A stretch of 50,510 nt of DNA from Clostridia bacterium. GTDB lineage: Bacteria; Bacillota; Clostridia; Oscillospirales; Acutalibacteraceae. Where the stretch lies: NCBI GenBank assembly GCA_900755895.1, contig CAAEIG010000183.1:1-50510 (forward strand), given 5' to 3'. The number at the start of each line of letters is the position of its first letter. Within the stretch, counting starts at the first letter, position 1. A model generated the notes under the pieces. The model was not told the DNA's origin and did no database searches. It worked only from the letters and a program-made list of their open reading frames with translations. This document shows, in pieces, positions 31,351 to 39,641 of the stretch. Position numbers and translations under genes: made by a program.

Positions 31351-31380
31351 AAAAGCACTCCCGCTGGGAGTGCTTTTTTG
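31351..31380 (+). terminator. Terminator of the MacAB-like operon
   Basis: AAAAGCACTCCC pairs with GGGAGTGCTTTT around GCT and is followed by TT; the next gene's ribosome site begins immediately after. Confidence 0.8.
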
Positions 31381-31397
31381 CAAGGAGGAATCCTTCC

Positions 31398-32150
31398 ATG
31401 TACGTCAACGCCATTGAAAAAAACGCGGGCTATTTTTCGGGGGAGGACGCCTATTTAAACAGCATTCCCTCCCTGGCAAACCTATCGCTGCTGGAGCTCA
31501 CCCATCCGGTGACCTTCCTGGTGGGCGAAAACGGCAGTGGCAAGTCCACCTTGCTGGAAGCCATTGCCGTGGCCTTTGGCTTCAACCCAGAGGGCGGTTC
31601 CAGAAACTTCTCCTTTTCCACAGCGGACACCCATTCGGGACTGTACCGCTATCTCACTCTGCACAAAGGCCCCTACCGACCCAAGGACGGCTTTTTCCTC
31701 CGGGCGGAGAGCTTTTACAACACTGCCAGCGAAGTGGATCGGTTGGCACGCTCCCCCGCAGACCCTCTATACCAGAGCTACGGAGGGAAATCACTCCACC
31801 ACCAGTCCCACGGGGAGAGCTTCCTCAGCCTGGTACACAATCGGTTCTGGGGCCAGGGGCTGTACCTATTGGACGAACCAGAGGCTGCGCTCTCCCCTGC
31901 CCGCCAGCTGACGCTGTTGGCGGAGATTCACCGTCTGGTGAAGGGAGGTTCCCAATTCCTGATCGCCACCCATTCTCCCCTGCTCATGGCCTACCCACAA
32001 GGGGAGATTCTGCTGCTGGGAGAGGGTGCTATCCGCTCAGTAGCATATAAAGAAACCGAGCATTACCAAATCACCAAGAGCTTTCTGGACAATCCGGAAA
32101 GAATGCTGCGCATCTTATTGGAGGAGGAAAACAATGAATTGGAACTCTGA
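31398..32150 (+). CDS. Small AAA/ABC-like ATPase (COG3910 type)
   Basis: A 250-residue soluble ATPase resembling the SMC/RecF-type, stand-alone 'predicted ATPase' family: Walker A GENGSGKSTLLEAIA near residue 43, an ABC-like signature SHGESFLSLV, Walker B GLYLLDEPEAALS and the switch ATHSPLL. No coiled-coil arms or nuclease domain is attached. The start ATG at 31398 follows AAGGAGG. Its 3' end overlaps the next gene by 17 bases. It sits right behind a terminator, so partial read-through or a hidden promoter must supply its transcript. Function unknown; related ones occur in phage-defence and DNA-repair contexts, but nothing here shows either. Confidence 0.82.
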   Translation: MYVNAIEKNAGYFSGEDAYLNSIPSLANLSLLELTHPVTFLVGENGSGKSTLLEAIAVAFGFNPEGGSRNFSFSTADTHSGLYRYLTLHKGPYRPKDGFFLRAESFYNTASEVDRLARSPADPLYQSYGGKSLHHQSHGESFLSLVHNRFWGQGLYLLDEPEAALSPARQLTLLAEIHRLVKGGSQFLIATHSPLLMAYPQGEILLLGEGAIRSVAYKETEHYQITKSFLDNPERMLRILLEEENNELEL

Positions 32151-32547
32151 GGCGGAAGCCATCATGCAGGAACGCTTTGGCGGGGACAGCCTGATCTCTT
32201 TGGCCACCTGCCGCGGGAACATTCCCAGCGTCCGCACCGTAAACGCCACCTATCAAGGGGGAAACTTCTACATCATCACCTATGGAACATCCCGAAAAAT
32301 GGAGGACATTCGAGCCAATCCCACGGTTGGTATCTGCGGGGACTGGTTCACCTGCCACGGCACCGGAGAAAGCTTGGGATGGTTTCAGAAAGAGGAAAAC
32401 CGGGAACTGGCCGCCACACTGAGAAAGGTCTTTGCCTCCTGGATTGACAATGGCCACAACAACTTTGACGACGAAAACACCATCATCCTTCGAGTGACCG
32501 TAACAGACGCCGTCCTGATGAGTCACGGCAGAAGATTCGAAAAATAA
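32134..32547 (+). CDS. PNPOx-like split-barrel flavin protein
   Basis: A 137-residue protein of the pyridoxamine-5'-phosphate-oxidase-like / general stress protein 26 fold. Recognisable elements: LISLATCRGNIPSVRTVNATY (strand pair and turn), FYIITYGTSRKMEDIRANPTV and the C-terminal RVTVTDAVLMSHG. It probably binds FMN or a related flavin; the substrate is unknown. The ATG at 32134 has GGAGGAGGAAAA upstream, lying inside the end of the ATPase gene, which implies translational coupling. Confidence 0.82.
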   Translation: MNWNSEAEAIMQERFGGDSLISLATCRGNIPSVRTVNATYQGGNFYIITYGTSRKMEDIRANPTVGICGDWFTCHGTGESLGWFQKEENRELAATLRKVFASWIDNGHNNFDDENTIILRVTVTDAVLMSHGRRFEK

Positions 32548-32548
32548 A

Positions 32549-32580
32549 AAAAGAGGGGACCTTTCGGTTCCCTCTTTTTG
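32549..32580. terminator. Bidirectional terminator
   Basis: AAAGAGGGGACC pairs with GGTTCCCTCTTT (loop TTTC), with A-run and T-run; shared by convergent genes. Confidence 0.8.
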
Positions 32581-32619
32581 TTTCGTTCCGTCTATTCGCC
32601 GCTTTCACATCAGAGTATC

Positions 32620-33681
32620 TCAGTGGAAAAAGAACCAGCCAATTTCCCCAGTACTCTTGGCAATCAATGCCCGGTTTCCATAGCGCCGCAGCACGGTAAT
32701 CCGCTCTCCCTGATCCACTTCCAACCGGGAGTCCGTCGCATCGCTGGAAAGCAATTCCCCTTCCCAGAAATGAAGAAACTCCTCTGGGATCTCCAGCAGG
32801 ATCCCGCTTTCCACCACACGGCACAAAGTCAGCTCCCCTCGAGGTTCTACCCGTTCCACCTGATTGTGGGGCCAAATCACCACGTTTCCGGGCTCCCCTC
32901 TCTGGCTATAAGGCGCTGGGATTTCTTCCCCTTCCTGCACCTGGACCCATGTCCAATGCTCCCCGTTGCTATCCAGGATCACGCCATTGAGCTGACCTAA
33001 AATCTTCACCATGTTTCCTCCATCAATGGAGAGCACATTCTGCTCCTGGTGAAGGTAGGGCGCATTGTTAATCACGCCTTCTCGGAAATTTGCAGTGGGA
33101 AAATGCCCTACCACCAACCGCTTGGAGAACCGGTGTTCCGTCCCCTTGGGAAACCAGGGGGCACTGAGCACATACTCCCAATCTTGGTGGTCCAGATCCT
33201 CACCCTGTAATCCAGCATGGGCAAAATAGTAATGCTCTGTTTCTACGATGTGGGGCAGGCTGCGGAGAAATTGAAACTCTTGGGGATAGCGTTCCTCCAA
33301 CTTCCTCCGAAACTTCCCTGTCTCACCGGACTCCTGGGGCAAAAGGATGCCGGACTCCTGAGCCATTTGCCACAAATAATCCTGTTCCTGCCAACGGTTC
33401 AACGTCTCAAAACAACGCTCATCTGTAGTCAGCAGCATGTGGAGATCACAGTTGCCACACAGGACATACACGTTCTCCTGCTGAGCCAAGTCCATCACAT
33501 AGCGCAGTGTAGCCAGACTATCGGGGCCCTTCTCCAAAAAGTCACCCACAATCACCAGGACGTCTGCCTGATGCCGGCACTTCGCCAACAGCTTCTGGAA
33601 CAAAGATAGGTTTCCATGAATGTCGCTAACAGCAAGAATCCGAGAATTCCCTGTTTGTGCAAATCTGGTTTTGACCTCCAT
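32620..33681 (-). CDS. Metallophosphoesterase with C-terminal beta domain
   Basis: A 353-residue protein. The N-terminal two thirds are a calcineurin-like phosphoesterase: AVSDIHGNLSLF, GDFLEKGPDS, a GNxD motif as CGNCDLH, YFAHAGLQG and VVGHFPT, the last five metal-binding motifs of the family. The PPP-like spacing resembles Ap4A-hydrolase/serine-threonine phosphatases. The last about 100 residues look like small beta-barrel (SH3-like) domains and are not part of the usual fold. ATG at 33681 follows TAGGAGGG. It lies just behind gapA, with a terminator between. Confidence 0.85.
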   Translation of the reverse strand: MEVKTRFAQTGNSRILAVSDIHGNLSLFQKLLAKCRHQADVLVIVGDFLEKGPDSLATLRYVMDLAQQENVYVLCGNCDLHMLLTTDERCFETLNRWQEQDYLWQMAQESGILLPQESGETGKFRRKLEERYPQEFQFLRSLPHIVETEHYYFAHAGLQGEDLDHQDWEYVLSAPWFPKGTEHRFSKRLVVGHFPTANFREGVINNAPYLHQEQNVLSIDGGNMVKILGQLNGVILDSNGEHWTWVQVQEGEEIPAPYSQRGEPGNVVIWPHNQVERVEPRGELTLCRVVESGILLEIPEEFLHFWEGELLSSDATDSRLEVDQGERITVLRRYGNRALIAKSTGEIGWFFFH

Positions 33682-33697
33682 ACTGGTTCCCTCCTAT

Positions 33698-33736
33698 AAA
33701 AAAGTTCCCACGGGAACTTGTCCCGCGGGAACTTTT
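33698..33736 (-). terminator. gapA terminator
   Basis: On the minus strand AAAAAGTTCCCGCGGGA pairs with CCCGTGGGAACTTTTTT; the sequence holds a nested second GTTCCC/GGGAAC pairing. Confidence 0.8.
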
Positions 33737-33761
33737 TCAACCAATAGAATACAACAGAGAC

Positions 33762-34775
33762 TTAGATCTCAGCGAAGTACTTGATGGTACGGACCATCTG
33801 GCTGGTGTAGCTGTTCTCGTTGTCGTACCAAGAAACGACCTGCACCTGATAGGTGTCGTCGTCGATCTTAGCAACCATGGTCTGGGTAGCGTCGAACAGA
33901 GAGCCGTAGGTGATGCCGATGATGTCGGAGGACACCAGGGGCTCCTCGGTGTAACCAAAGGAATCGGAAGCAGCAGCCTTCATAGCGGCGTTGATGCCTT
34001 CCTTGGTGATGTCCTTACCCTTGACAACAGCCACCAGGATGGTGGTGGAGCCGGTGGGCACAGGCACACGCTGAGCGGAACCGATCAGCTTGCCATTCAG
34101 CTCGGGGATAACCAGGCCGATAGCCTTAGCAGCGCCGGTGCTGTTGGGAACAATGTTCACAGCGGCAGCGCGAGCGCGACGCAGGTCGCCCTTGCGATGG
34201 GGGCCGTCCAGAACCATCTGGTCGCCGGTGAAGGCATGAACAGTGGTCATGATGCCGCTCTGGATGGGAGCATACTTGTTCAGAGCGTTAGCCATGGGAG
34301 CCAGGCAGTTGGTGGTGCAGGAAGCAGCGGAGATGATCTGATCCTCAGCGGTCAGAGTGTTCTCGTTCACGCTGTAAACGATGGTCTTCAGATCGTTGCC
34401 AGCAGGAGCGGAAATGACAACCTTCTTGGCGCCAGCATCGATGTGAGCCTGGCTCTTAGCCTTGGAGGTGTAGAAGCCGGTGCACTCCAGCACAACGTCA
34501 ACGCCGATCTCGCCCCAGGGCAGATCCTTGGCGTCCTTCTCAGCATAGATCTTGATGGTCTTGCCGTCGACAGTGATGGAATCCTCACCGGCGGTGACCT
34601 TATCAGCCAGAGCATAACGGCCCTGAGCGGAGTCGTACTTCAGCAGATGAGCCAGCATAGCGGGGCTGGTCAGGTCGTTGATAGCGACAACCTCATAGCC
34701 CTCAGCATTGAACATCTGACGGAAAGCCAGACGGCCGATGCGGCCAAAACCATTAATAGCAACTTTAACAGACAT
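33762..34775 (-). CDS. gapA: Glyceraldehyde-3-phosphate dehydrogenase, type I
   Basis: The glycolytic NAD-dependent enzyme that makes 1,3-bisphosphoglycerate. The 337-residue protein has the Rossmann motif INGFGRIGRLAFRQM, the catalytic Cys in SAASCTTNCLAPM, the catalytic-His region TVHAFTGDQMVLDGPHRKG and the C-terminal SWYDNENSYTSQMVRT. ATG at 34775 follows CAGGAGGT. Its codon use is more biased than its neighbours', fitting high expression. pgk, the next enzyme, is about 14 kb away rather than adjacent. Confidence 0.98.
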   Translation of the reverse strand: MSVKVAINGFGRIGRLAFRQMFNAEGYEVVAINDLTSPAMLAHLLKYDSAQGRYALADKVTAGEDSITVDGKTIKIYAEKDAKDLPWGEIGVDVVLECTGFYTSKAKSQAHIDAGAKKVVISAPAGNDLKTIVYSVNENTLTAEDQIISAASCTTNCLAPMANALNKYAPIQSGIMTTVHAFTGDQMVLDGPHRKGDLRRARAAAVNIVPNSTGAAKAIGLVIPELNGKLIGSAQRVPVPTGSTTILVAVVKGKDITKEGINAAMKAAASDSFGYTEEPLVSSDIIGITYGSLFDATQTMVAKIDDDTYQVQVVSWYDNENSYTSQMVRTIKYFAEI

Positions 34776-34819
34776 TGGTAAAACCTCCTGAGAATATATA
34801 TGGGTTTTAAGCTTCTTCT

Positions 34820-34848
34820 ATTCTAAATCATTTTTCGGAATATTACAA
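34820..34848 (-). promoter_or_regulatory. gapA promoter
   Basis: TTGTAA (34843-34848) and TAGAAT (34820-34825) on the minus strand, 17-base spacer. Confidence 0.65.
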
Positions 34849-34900
34849 GAGTTTGACAGAAAAATAACGTCATTTTCTTCCCGCCTTAACCGAAAGGCAC

Positions 34901-35791
34901 TCACTCCTTATGGAACCGTCTGGCGCTGTGTCGCTCTCCAGCTGGTTCTGTTGTGCTTTTGGGAAGCCGTCGAAGACTGAATTGCCGGAAGGACACCAAG
35001 AACACCAGCAGATACAGGGACACTACCAAAACAGCCAGCTGCACCGCCGCTGGAATCTCCCCAGAATAGACCTTCCCCAACAGCAGCAAGGACAGGTTAG
35101 ACAAGGAAAAGCTCAGGCTGAGCACCACGGTGAAGATGCCCGCCACAAAGGCGCGCTTGGCAGCGCCCACCTCATCCACTCCTGCCAAAAGCTTGCACAG
35201 GTAGAACAGGCACAGCAGCATGCTGGCGCCGCCCAGGATGGTGAAGAAATTCTCCACAAAGGAGGGGGACTTGGCGTAGAACACATACACCAGGATCAAA
35301 TAGGAAATAGCCCAGAGCACACCCACCAGGTAGAGCAGGGGCACTTTCTCCAAATTGTTCTTTCCGGTGAAGAAGCCCACGGACACATAGATCTGCACCG
35401 CTCCAAAAAGCACACAGCACACCAGGAAGAGCAAATGGAGTACCCACTCCTCTCCGCCGGGCACCATGGTTGCCACCTCAGCCCACTGCATACCAGCAGA
35501 GGCCACCAGCACCACGCCGGAAAGCACGGCAGCCGCACCGGTGAGTACATTCTTCCGGGGAACATAGGGGCCAAAATACCGACGGGCGCGGAAGCACATC
35601 CAGGCAGCCAGCACGCCCATCAGCAGCGGTACCCCTAGCGAAATCCAGGCCATCACACCGCCGTCTGTGTAGAAGGAGGTCTCATAGTCAAAATAGTAGA
35701 GCATCAGCACCACCCGCAACAGCACTCCTGCGGCAAAGCCCACGCAGGTGACTTTTAAGGCGTTGCCCACATTGACAAGTTTCATAAACAT
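34901..35791 (-). CDS. Polytopic membrane protein, function unknown
   Basis: A 296-residue protein with seven or eight predicted membrane helices (for example GVMAWISLGVPLLMGVLAAW, VLTGAAAVLSGVVLVASAG, LLFLVCCVLFGAVQIYVSVG, LLYLVGVLWAISYLILVYVF) and a basic, polar C-terminus. I do not recognise a family. The start chosen is ATG at 35791 (AAGGA eight bases upstream); the ATG at 35785 is the alternative, and the reading frame extends further up without a ribosome site. It lies 114 bases downstream of citrate synthase on the same strand, behind a GC-rich hairpin (35832-35860) lacking a T-run, so it may be co-transcribed. Confidence 0.75.
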   Translation of the reverse strand: MFMKLVNVGNALKVTCVGFAAGVLLRVVLMLYYFDYETSFYTDGGVMAWISLGVPLLMGVLAAWMCFRARRYFGPYVPRKNVLTGAAAVLSGVVLVASAGMQWAEVATMVPGGEEWVLHLLFLVCCVLFGAVQIYVSVGFFTGKNNLEKVPLLYLVGVLWAISYLILVYVFYAKSPSFVENFFTILGGASMLLCLFYLCKLLAGVDEVGAAKRAFVAGIFTVVLSLSFSLSNLSLLLLGKVYSGEIPAAVQLAVLVVSLYLLVFLVSFRQFSLRRLPKSTTEPAGERHSARRFHKE

Positions 35792-35905
35792 AAGCAGGAT
35801 CCTTATCCAATTTATATTTCCCCAAATCAGGAGAGGCCCCCGCATCTGCGGGAGCCCCTGCATTATAGCATACTTTGGGAGATTTTCCAATAGAGATTGT
35901 ATGGG

Positions 35906-37273
35906 TCACCGCTGGTCCAGGGGGACATACTTCTGATCCACCGGCAACGCCCGGTAAGCAGGACGCATGATCCGTCCGCCAGTGGTCAGCTCCTCGATGC
36001 GGTGCGCACACCATCCAGCGATACGGCTGACAGCAAACATGGGGGTGAACAAGTCCTCCGGGATGCCCAGCATCTCGTACACCAAACCGGAATAGAAATC
36101 CACATTGGCGGAGATCACCTTGTCCTTGCCGGTCACCTTTTTGAAGGCCTCAGGGGACAGGCGTTCCACCATCTCGTAAAGGGCCAGCTTTTTATCGAAG
36201 CCCTTCTCCTGGGCCAGCTTCTGTGCCTTGGATTTCAAAATCACCGCTCGAGGATCGGACAACGTGTAAATGGCATGGCCCATGCCGTAGATCAGCCCGC
36301 TGCCGTCAGCAGCCTCCCCTTTGAGGATCTTCTCCAGGTAGGCTTCCACCTCGCCCTCGTCCGCCCAGTTCTCCACGTGGGCCATGAGGTCGTCCATCAT
36401 CATGCGGACCTGGTGGTTGGCGCCGCCGTGCTTAAAGCCCTTCAAGGATCCCACCGCAGCTCCAATGGCAGAATAGATGTCCGTGCCCGCGCTGGTGAGC
36501 ACTCGAGTGGTAAAGGTAGAGTTGTTACCGCCGCCGTGCTCCGCGTGAAGCACCATCAGCAGATCCAGCAATCTGGCTTCGTCCCGGGTAAACTTCCTGT
36601 CGGGCCTCAGAGCGTTGAGGATGGCCTCCGCAGTGGAGTGATCCGGCTCATAGGGATGGAAGAACATGCTCTGCTTGTCAAAATGCCGGCGCTTGACCTG
36701 ATAGGCGTAGGACATGATAGAGGGCATCCGGGCAATGAGAGACAAACTCTGGCGCATATTGTTCTCCAAAGACTGGTCGTCGGGACTGTCATCATAGGAG
36801 TACAGCGCCAGCACAGAACGGGCCAGCTTGTTCATGATGTTCTTGGAGGGAGCTTTGATAATCATGTCCTCGGGGAAGTACTCCGGCAGCTCCCGGTTCT
36901 CATAGAGCAGCGTGCAGATGCGGTTGTACTGCCTGCGATTGGGCAGTTGGCCGAAGATCAATAGCCAGACCACTTCCTCAAAGCCAAAACGGTCCTCCTG
37001 CTCGCAGCCCCGCACAATATCTTCAATGTCAATGCCGCGATAGGTCAACCGGCCCTTATCCGGAATCTTGTCGCCATCGGCAATGAGATAGCCATGGACG
37101 TTACACACATGGGTCAACCCGGCCATGACGCCGGTGCCGTCGGAATTGCGCAGGCCCCGCTTTACCCGATTGCTTTCATATTCCTCTTTGGTGATGACAT
37201 TATTTCTCTTATATTCGTCGCACAGTTCCTGGATGGTGGTGCTGCCAGGACGCTCATTATTCAGCCGCTGCAT
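35906..37273 (-). CDS. Citrate synthase
   Basis: It condenses oxaloacetate and acetyl-CoA. The 455-residue protein carries the catalytic-site motifs VLHAEHGGGNNSTF, GFKHGGANHQV and GMGHAIYTLSDPRA, and the C-terminal Asp motif NVDFYSGLVYEMLG. It has an N-terminal helical extension of about 60 residues. In anaerobes it feeds glutamate synthesis through a partial oxidative branch. No aconitase or isocitrate dehydrogenase gene is adjacent. ATG at 37273 follows AAGGAGG. It has its own promoter. Confidence 0.95.
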   Translation of the reverse strand: MQRLNNERPGSTTIQELCDEYKRNNVITKEEYESNRVKRGLRNSDGTGVMAGLTHVCNVHGYLIADGDKIPDKGRLTYRGIDIEDIVRGCEQEDRFGFEEVVWLLIFGQLPNRRQYNRICTLLYENRELPEYFPEDMIIKAPSKNIMNKLARSVLALYSYDDSPDDQSLENNMRQSLSLIARMPSIMSYAYQVKRRHFDKQSMFFHPYEPDHSTAEAILNALRPDRKFTRDEARLLDLLMVLHAEHGGGNNSTFTTRVLTSAGTDIYSAIGAAVGSLKGFKHGGANHQVRMMMDDLMAHVENWADEGEVEAYLEKILKGEAADGSGLIYGMGHAIYTLSDPRAVILKSKAQKLAQEKGFDKKLALYEMVERLSPEAFKKVTGKDKVISANVDFYSGLVYEMLGIPEDLFTPMFAVSRIAGWCAHRIEELTTGGRIMRPAYRALPVDQKYVPLDQR

Positions 37274-37315
37274 AGACTGTTTCCTCCTTCACCACAAAAA
37301 ACGATATTGTGATAG

Positions 37316-37344
37316 ATTTTACTCCTCGAAAGCGGGAAAGTCAA
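37316..37344 (-). promoter_or_regulatory. Citrate synthase promoter
   Basis: TTGACT (37339-37344) and TAAAAT (37316-37321) on the minus strand, 17-base spacer. Confidence 0.65.
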
Positions 37345-37457
37345 CGGTTTTTTGCAAGATTAACTTTAAAGAATTTTATTTTTGCCACTCATCCCCCTTA
37401 TATTACCAGGAATTATGAATTTTCAAATCAAAGATTATGCAAAAAGAAGGTGTTCCC

Positions 37458-38585
37458 ATGTCCTCATCCTCATTCAAAAAACTCCGTCCCCTGCTCTGGC
37501 TCTTCCTCCTAATCTATGCTGCCTGCACCTTGATCCCCGCAGGAGTCTCCGCTCTCGGCCACTTGGGAGACTCCACCAAACCTGTTTCAGCGAACCTCAC
37601 TCCCAGCCCCAGCCCGTCACCCTCCCTTTCTCCGTCCACCTCTTCTTCCCCAACGCCGACCCCGGCTCCCGATTCTTCCCCTGAGGCCACTAACCAAGCT
37701 CTTCCTGGCTTTTTGGATGCCCGGGAGCTCCCTTCCTCTAATCAGGAAGAGGACGTGTTCACCCTGTACGACAGTGCTACCGGGGAGACTTTCCAGGTCA
37801 GTGCGGAGGAATTCCTGCCCGCAGCCCTGGCCTGTGAAATGGACCTCTCTGCCCCGGATGAAGCGTTAAAAGCCCAGGCCGTCGCACTGTACACCTTCTA
37901 CTGCAACCAGCGAGCCCAGAACGACGGGGATGGGGCAGATTTTGCCTGCGACACCGCCAATTGGCTGGTATACGTTCCCCAATCGGCCATGGAGGAGCGT
38001 TGGGGAGAAAACTTTGCCTCCTACTATGAGAAGCTCCAGAGCATCACTGCCGAAGTGCGGGGACAGGTGCTCACCTGGGAGGGCGAGCCAATTCAAGCCT
38101 GCTTTTTCGCCATTTCCAGTGGAAATACCGCTTCCGCACTGGAAGTGTGGGGACAGGACCTGGCCTATCTGCCTTCGGTGGCAAGCCCCGGCGACTGCCT
38201 GTCTGACGGCTACCTGTCCACCGTCTCCTTCACCGCCCAACAACTACAGGACGCTGCCAAGGCTTCCTGGGGGGATGGACTGGATTTCGCCGGTCCTGAG
38301 GAGGAATGGGTGAAGGATCTAGAGGTCGCCCCTTCCGGCTATGTGACCGCCGCCACCGTGGGAGGAAAAACCGTCACTGGGGAAGAACTGCGGGAAGCCC
38401 TTGGCCTGCGCAGTGCTTGCTTCTCCATGAGCTGCCAAGAGGGCTCCTTCACGTTTACTGTCCGCGGCTGGGGGCACGGAGTGGGCATGAGCCAAGCCGG
38501 AGCCATGTACTTGGCCAATGAAGGCGCCAGCTACCAGGAAATCCTGGCACACTATTACCCCGGCGCCACCTTGGAAACCCAATAA
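37458..38585 (+). CDS. spoIID: SpoIID/LytB-domain protein (stage II sporulation protein D)
   Basis: A membrane-anchored lytic transglycosylase; SpoIID degrades septal peptidoglycan during engulfment. The 375-residue protein has an N-terminal membrane helix (LLWLFLLIYAACTLIPAG), a Pro/Ser-rich linker (about 45-80), and the SpoIID domain: the catalytic Glu in LACEMDLSAPDEALKAQAVA, SSGNTASALEVWGQD, and the C-terminal GWGHGVGMSQAGAM. The start ATG at 37458 (AGAAGG upstream) is preferred over ATG 37437. The family includes both SpoIID and vegetative homologues; the sporulation role is likely but not proven here, because no spoIIIA or spoIIR genes lie beside it. Confidence 0.88.
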   Translation: MSSSSFKKLRPLLWLFLLIYAACTLIPAGVSALGHLGDSTKPVSANLTPSPSPSPSLSPSTSSSPTPTPAPDSSPEATNQALPGFLDARELPSSNQEEDVFTLYDSATGETFQVSAEEFLPAALACEMDLSAPDEALKAQAVALYTFYCNQRAQNDGDGADFACDTANWLVYVPQSAMEERWGENFASYYEKLQSITAEVRGQVLTWEGEPIQACFFAISSGNTASALEVWGQDLAYLPSVASPGDCLSDGYLSTVSFTAQQLQDAAKASWGDGLDFAGPEEEWVKDLEVAPSGYVTAATVGGKTVTGEELREALGLRSACFSMSCQEGSFTFTVRGWGHGVGMSQAGAMYLANEGASYQEILAHYYPGATLETQ

Positions 38586-38618
38586 AAAAGAGGACGGCAT
38601 CAGCCGTCCTCTTTTTTT
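38584..38618. terminator. Bidirectional terminator between spoIID and mscS-type gene
   Basis: AAAAAAGAGGACGGC pairs with GCCGTCCTCTTTTTTT around ATCA. Confidence 0.88.
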
Positions 38619-39430
38619 CCAGGATTGGAGAGGTGCACATCCAGCTGAGGATAGGGGATCGAGATTCCCTCCCGGTCAAAGGTCTCCTTCACAGCCTCCT
38701 GCATCTTATAAAAGATGGACCAATAATCCTCTTCATTACACCAGACCTTGCACACCAAGGTGACGGAGCTGTCCCTGAGCTCCCCCACAGCAATCAGCGG
38801 CGCTGGATCTGAAAAAATACGCTGGTCCTCCTCCACCAGGGACTGCAACAGCGCTTTCGCCTTTTTCAGATCCGCTTGGTACGACACCCCATAGGCCAGA
38901 TCCAACCGGCGGGTACCGCTTCTGGTAAAGTTTACCACAACACCGCTGGTAATCATGGAATTGGGAATCACCACCTCTTTATTGTCAAAGGTGGCCAAGG
39001 TGGTGGAGAGAATTTCAATCTTCTTCACCTTGCCCTCATAGGTGCCAAAGGCCAAATAATCCCCCATGTTAAAGGGCTTGGTGAAGATGATCTGAATTCC
39101 GCTGACTAAATTGGACAAGCTGCCCTGCAAGGCAAAGCTGGCAGTCAGTCCTGCCGCACCCAAGGCCGCCACCAACGAGGTGATATTCACCCCCAGCTGC
39201 GCAATGGCGCTCACCGCCGCCACAGCCAACACAATGGCTTTTACCAGAGAGCCCAAAAAGCTGGCCGCCAAGGCGTCCACTTTTCCCTTGGTTATGGCAC
39301 GCTTAGTCAGCTTGGCAGCCACTCGGGCCAGCAGCCATCCTCCAAAGAAAATCAACGCTGCCATGACCAAATCTACGGCAAAGGCCATCAGACCGTCCAA
39401 GAAACTATTCCACATCGCCTGCCAATCCAT
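38600..39430 (-). CDS. MscS-family mechanosensitive ion channel
   Basis: A small-conductance channel that vents solutes on hypo-osmotic shock. The 276-residue protein has three membrane helices (DLVMAALIFFGGWLLARV; AIVLAVAAVSAIAQLG; the pore helix TSLVAALGAAGLTASFALQG), the MscS hinge LSNLVSGIQIIFTKPFNMGD, and the beta/C-terminal domain (TFDNKEVVIPNSMI). This is about the length of E. coli MscS. ATG at 39430 has GGTGGGAAG upstream. The 3' end overlaps the convergent terminator. Confidence 0.93.
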   Translation of the reverse strand: MDWQAMWNSFLDGLMAFAVDLVMAALIFFGGWLLARVAAKLTKRAITKGKVDALAASFLGSLVKAIVLAVAAVSAIAQLGVNITSLVAALGAAGLTASFALQGSLSNLVSGIQIIFTKPFNMGDYLAFGTYEGKVKKIEILSTTLATFDNKEVVIPNSMITSGVVVNFTRSGTRRLDLAYGVSYQADLKKAKALLQSLVEEDQRIFSDPAPLIAVGELRDSSVTLVCKVWCNEEDYWSIFYKMQEAVKETFDREGISIPYPQLDVHLSNPGKKEDG

Positions 39431-39590
39431 CGTCTTCCCACCTTTCCCACAATTTCTCTGTCCGTTTTTTCTCTCTACCCATTCCGGGTATTTTGTTTCA
39501 GTATACCACAGGAACCGCCGGAATGGAACGCTTCCCAACAGGATTTCATCATCCTTTCAGAAATCTCTGTCCCAAAAGGAAAAACTGTGC

Positions 39591-39596
39591 TATAAT
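39591..39596 (+). promoter_or_regulatory. Candidate -10 box of the MORN-repeat/MBL operon
   Basis: TATAAT at 39591-39596 preceded by TGC (extended -10); the -35 region (TGTCCC, 17 bases before) is poor. It is 46 bases before the ATG. Confidence 0.5.
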
Positions 39597-39641
39597 AGCC
39601 CATATATTCTCAGCATCCTGCAGAAATATGGGAGCGTGAAC

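Noticed and set aside
31398..32547. Two-gene phage defence system
   Set aside because: The ATPase has no nuclease or effector partner, and the PNPOx-fold protein is an ordinary flavin protein; no defence genes are adjacent.
35832..35860. Terminator between citrate synthase and the membrane protein
   Set aside because: A GC-rich hairpin is present, but no T-run follows it on the minus strand.
39111..39641. N-terminal extension of the MORN-repeat protein up to 39111
   Set aside because: It would run through the divergent channel gene and past its promoter; the ATG at 39642 has the ribosome site and promoter.
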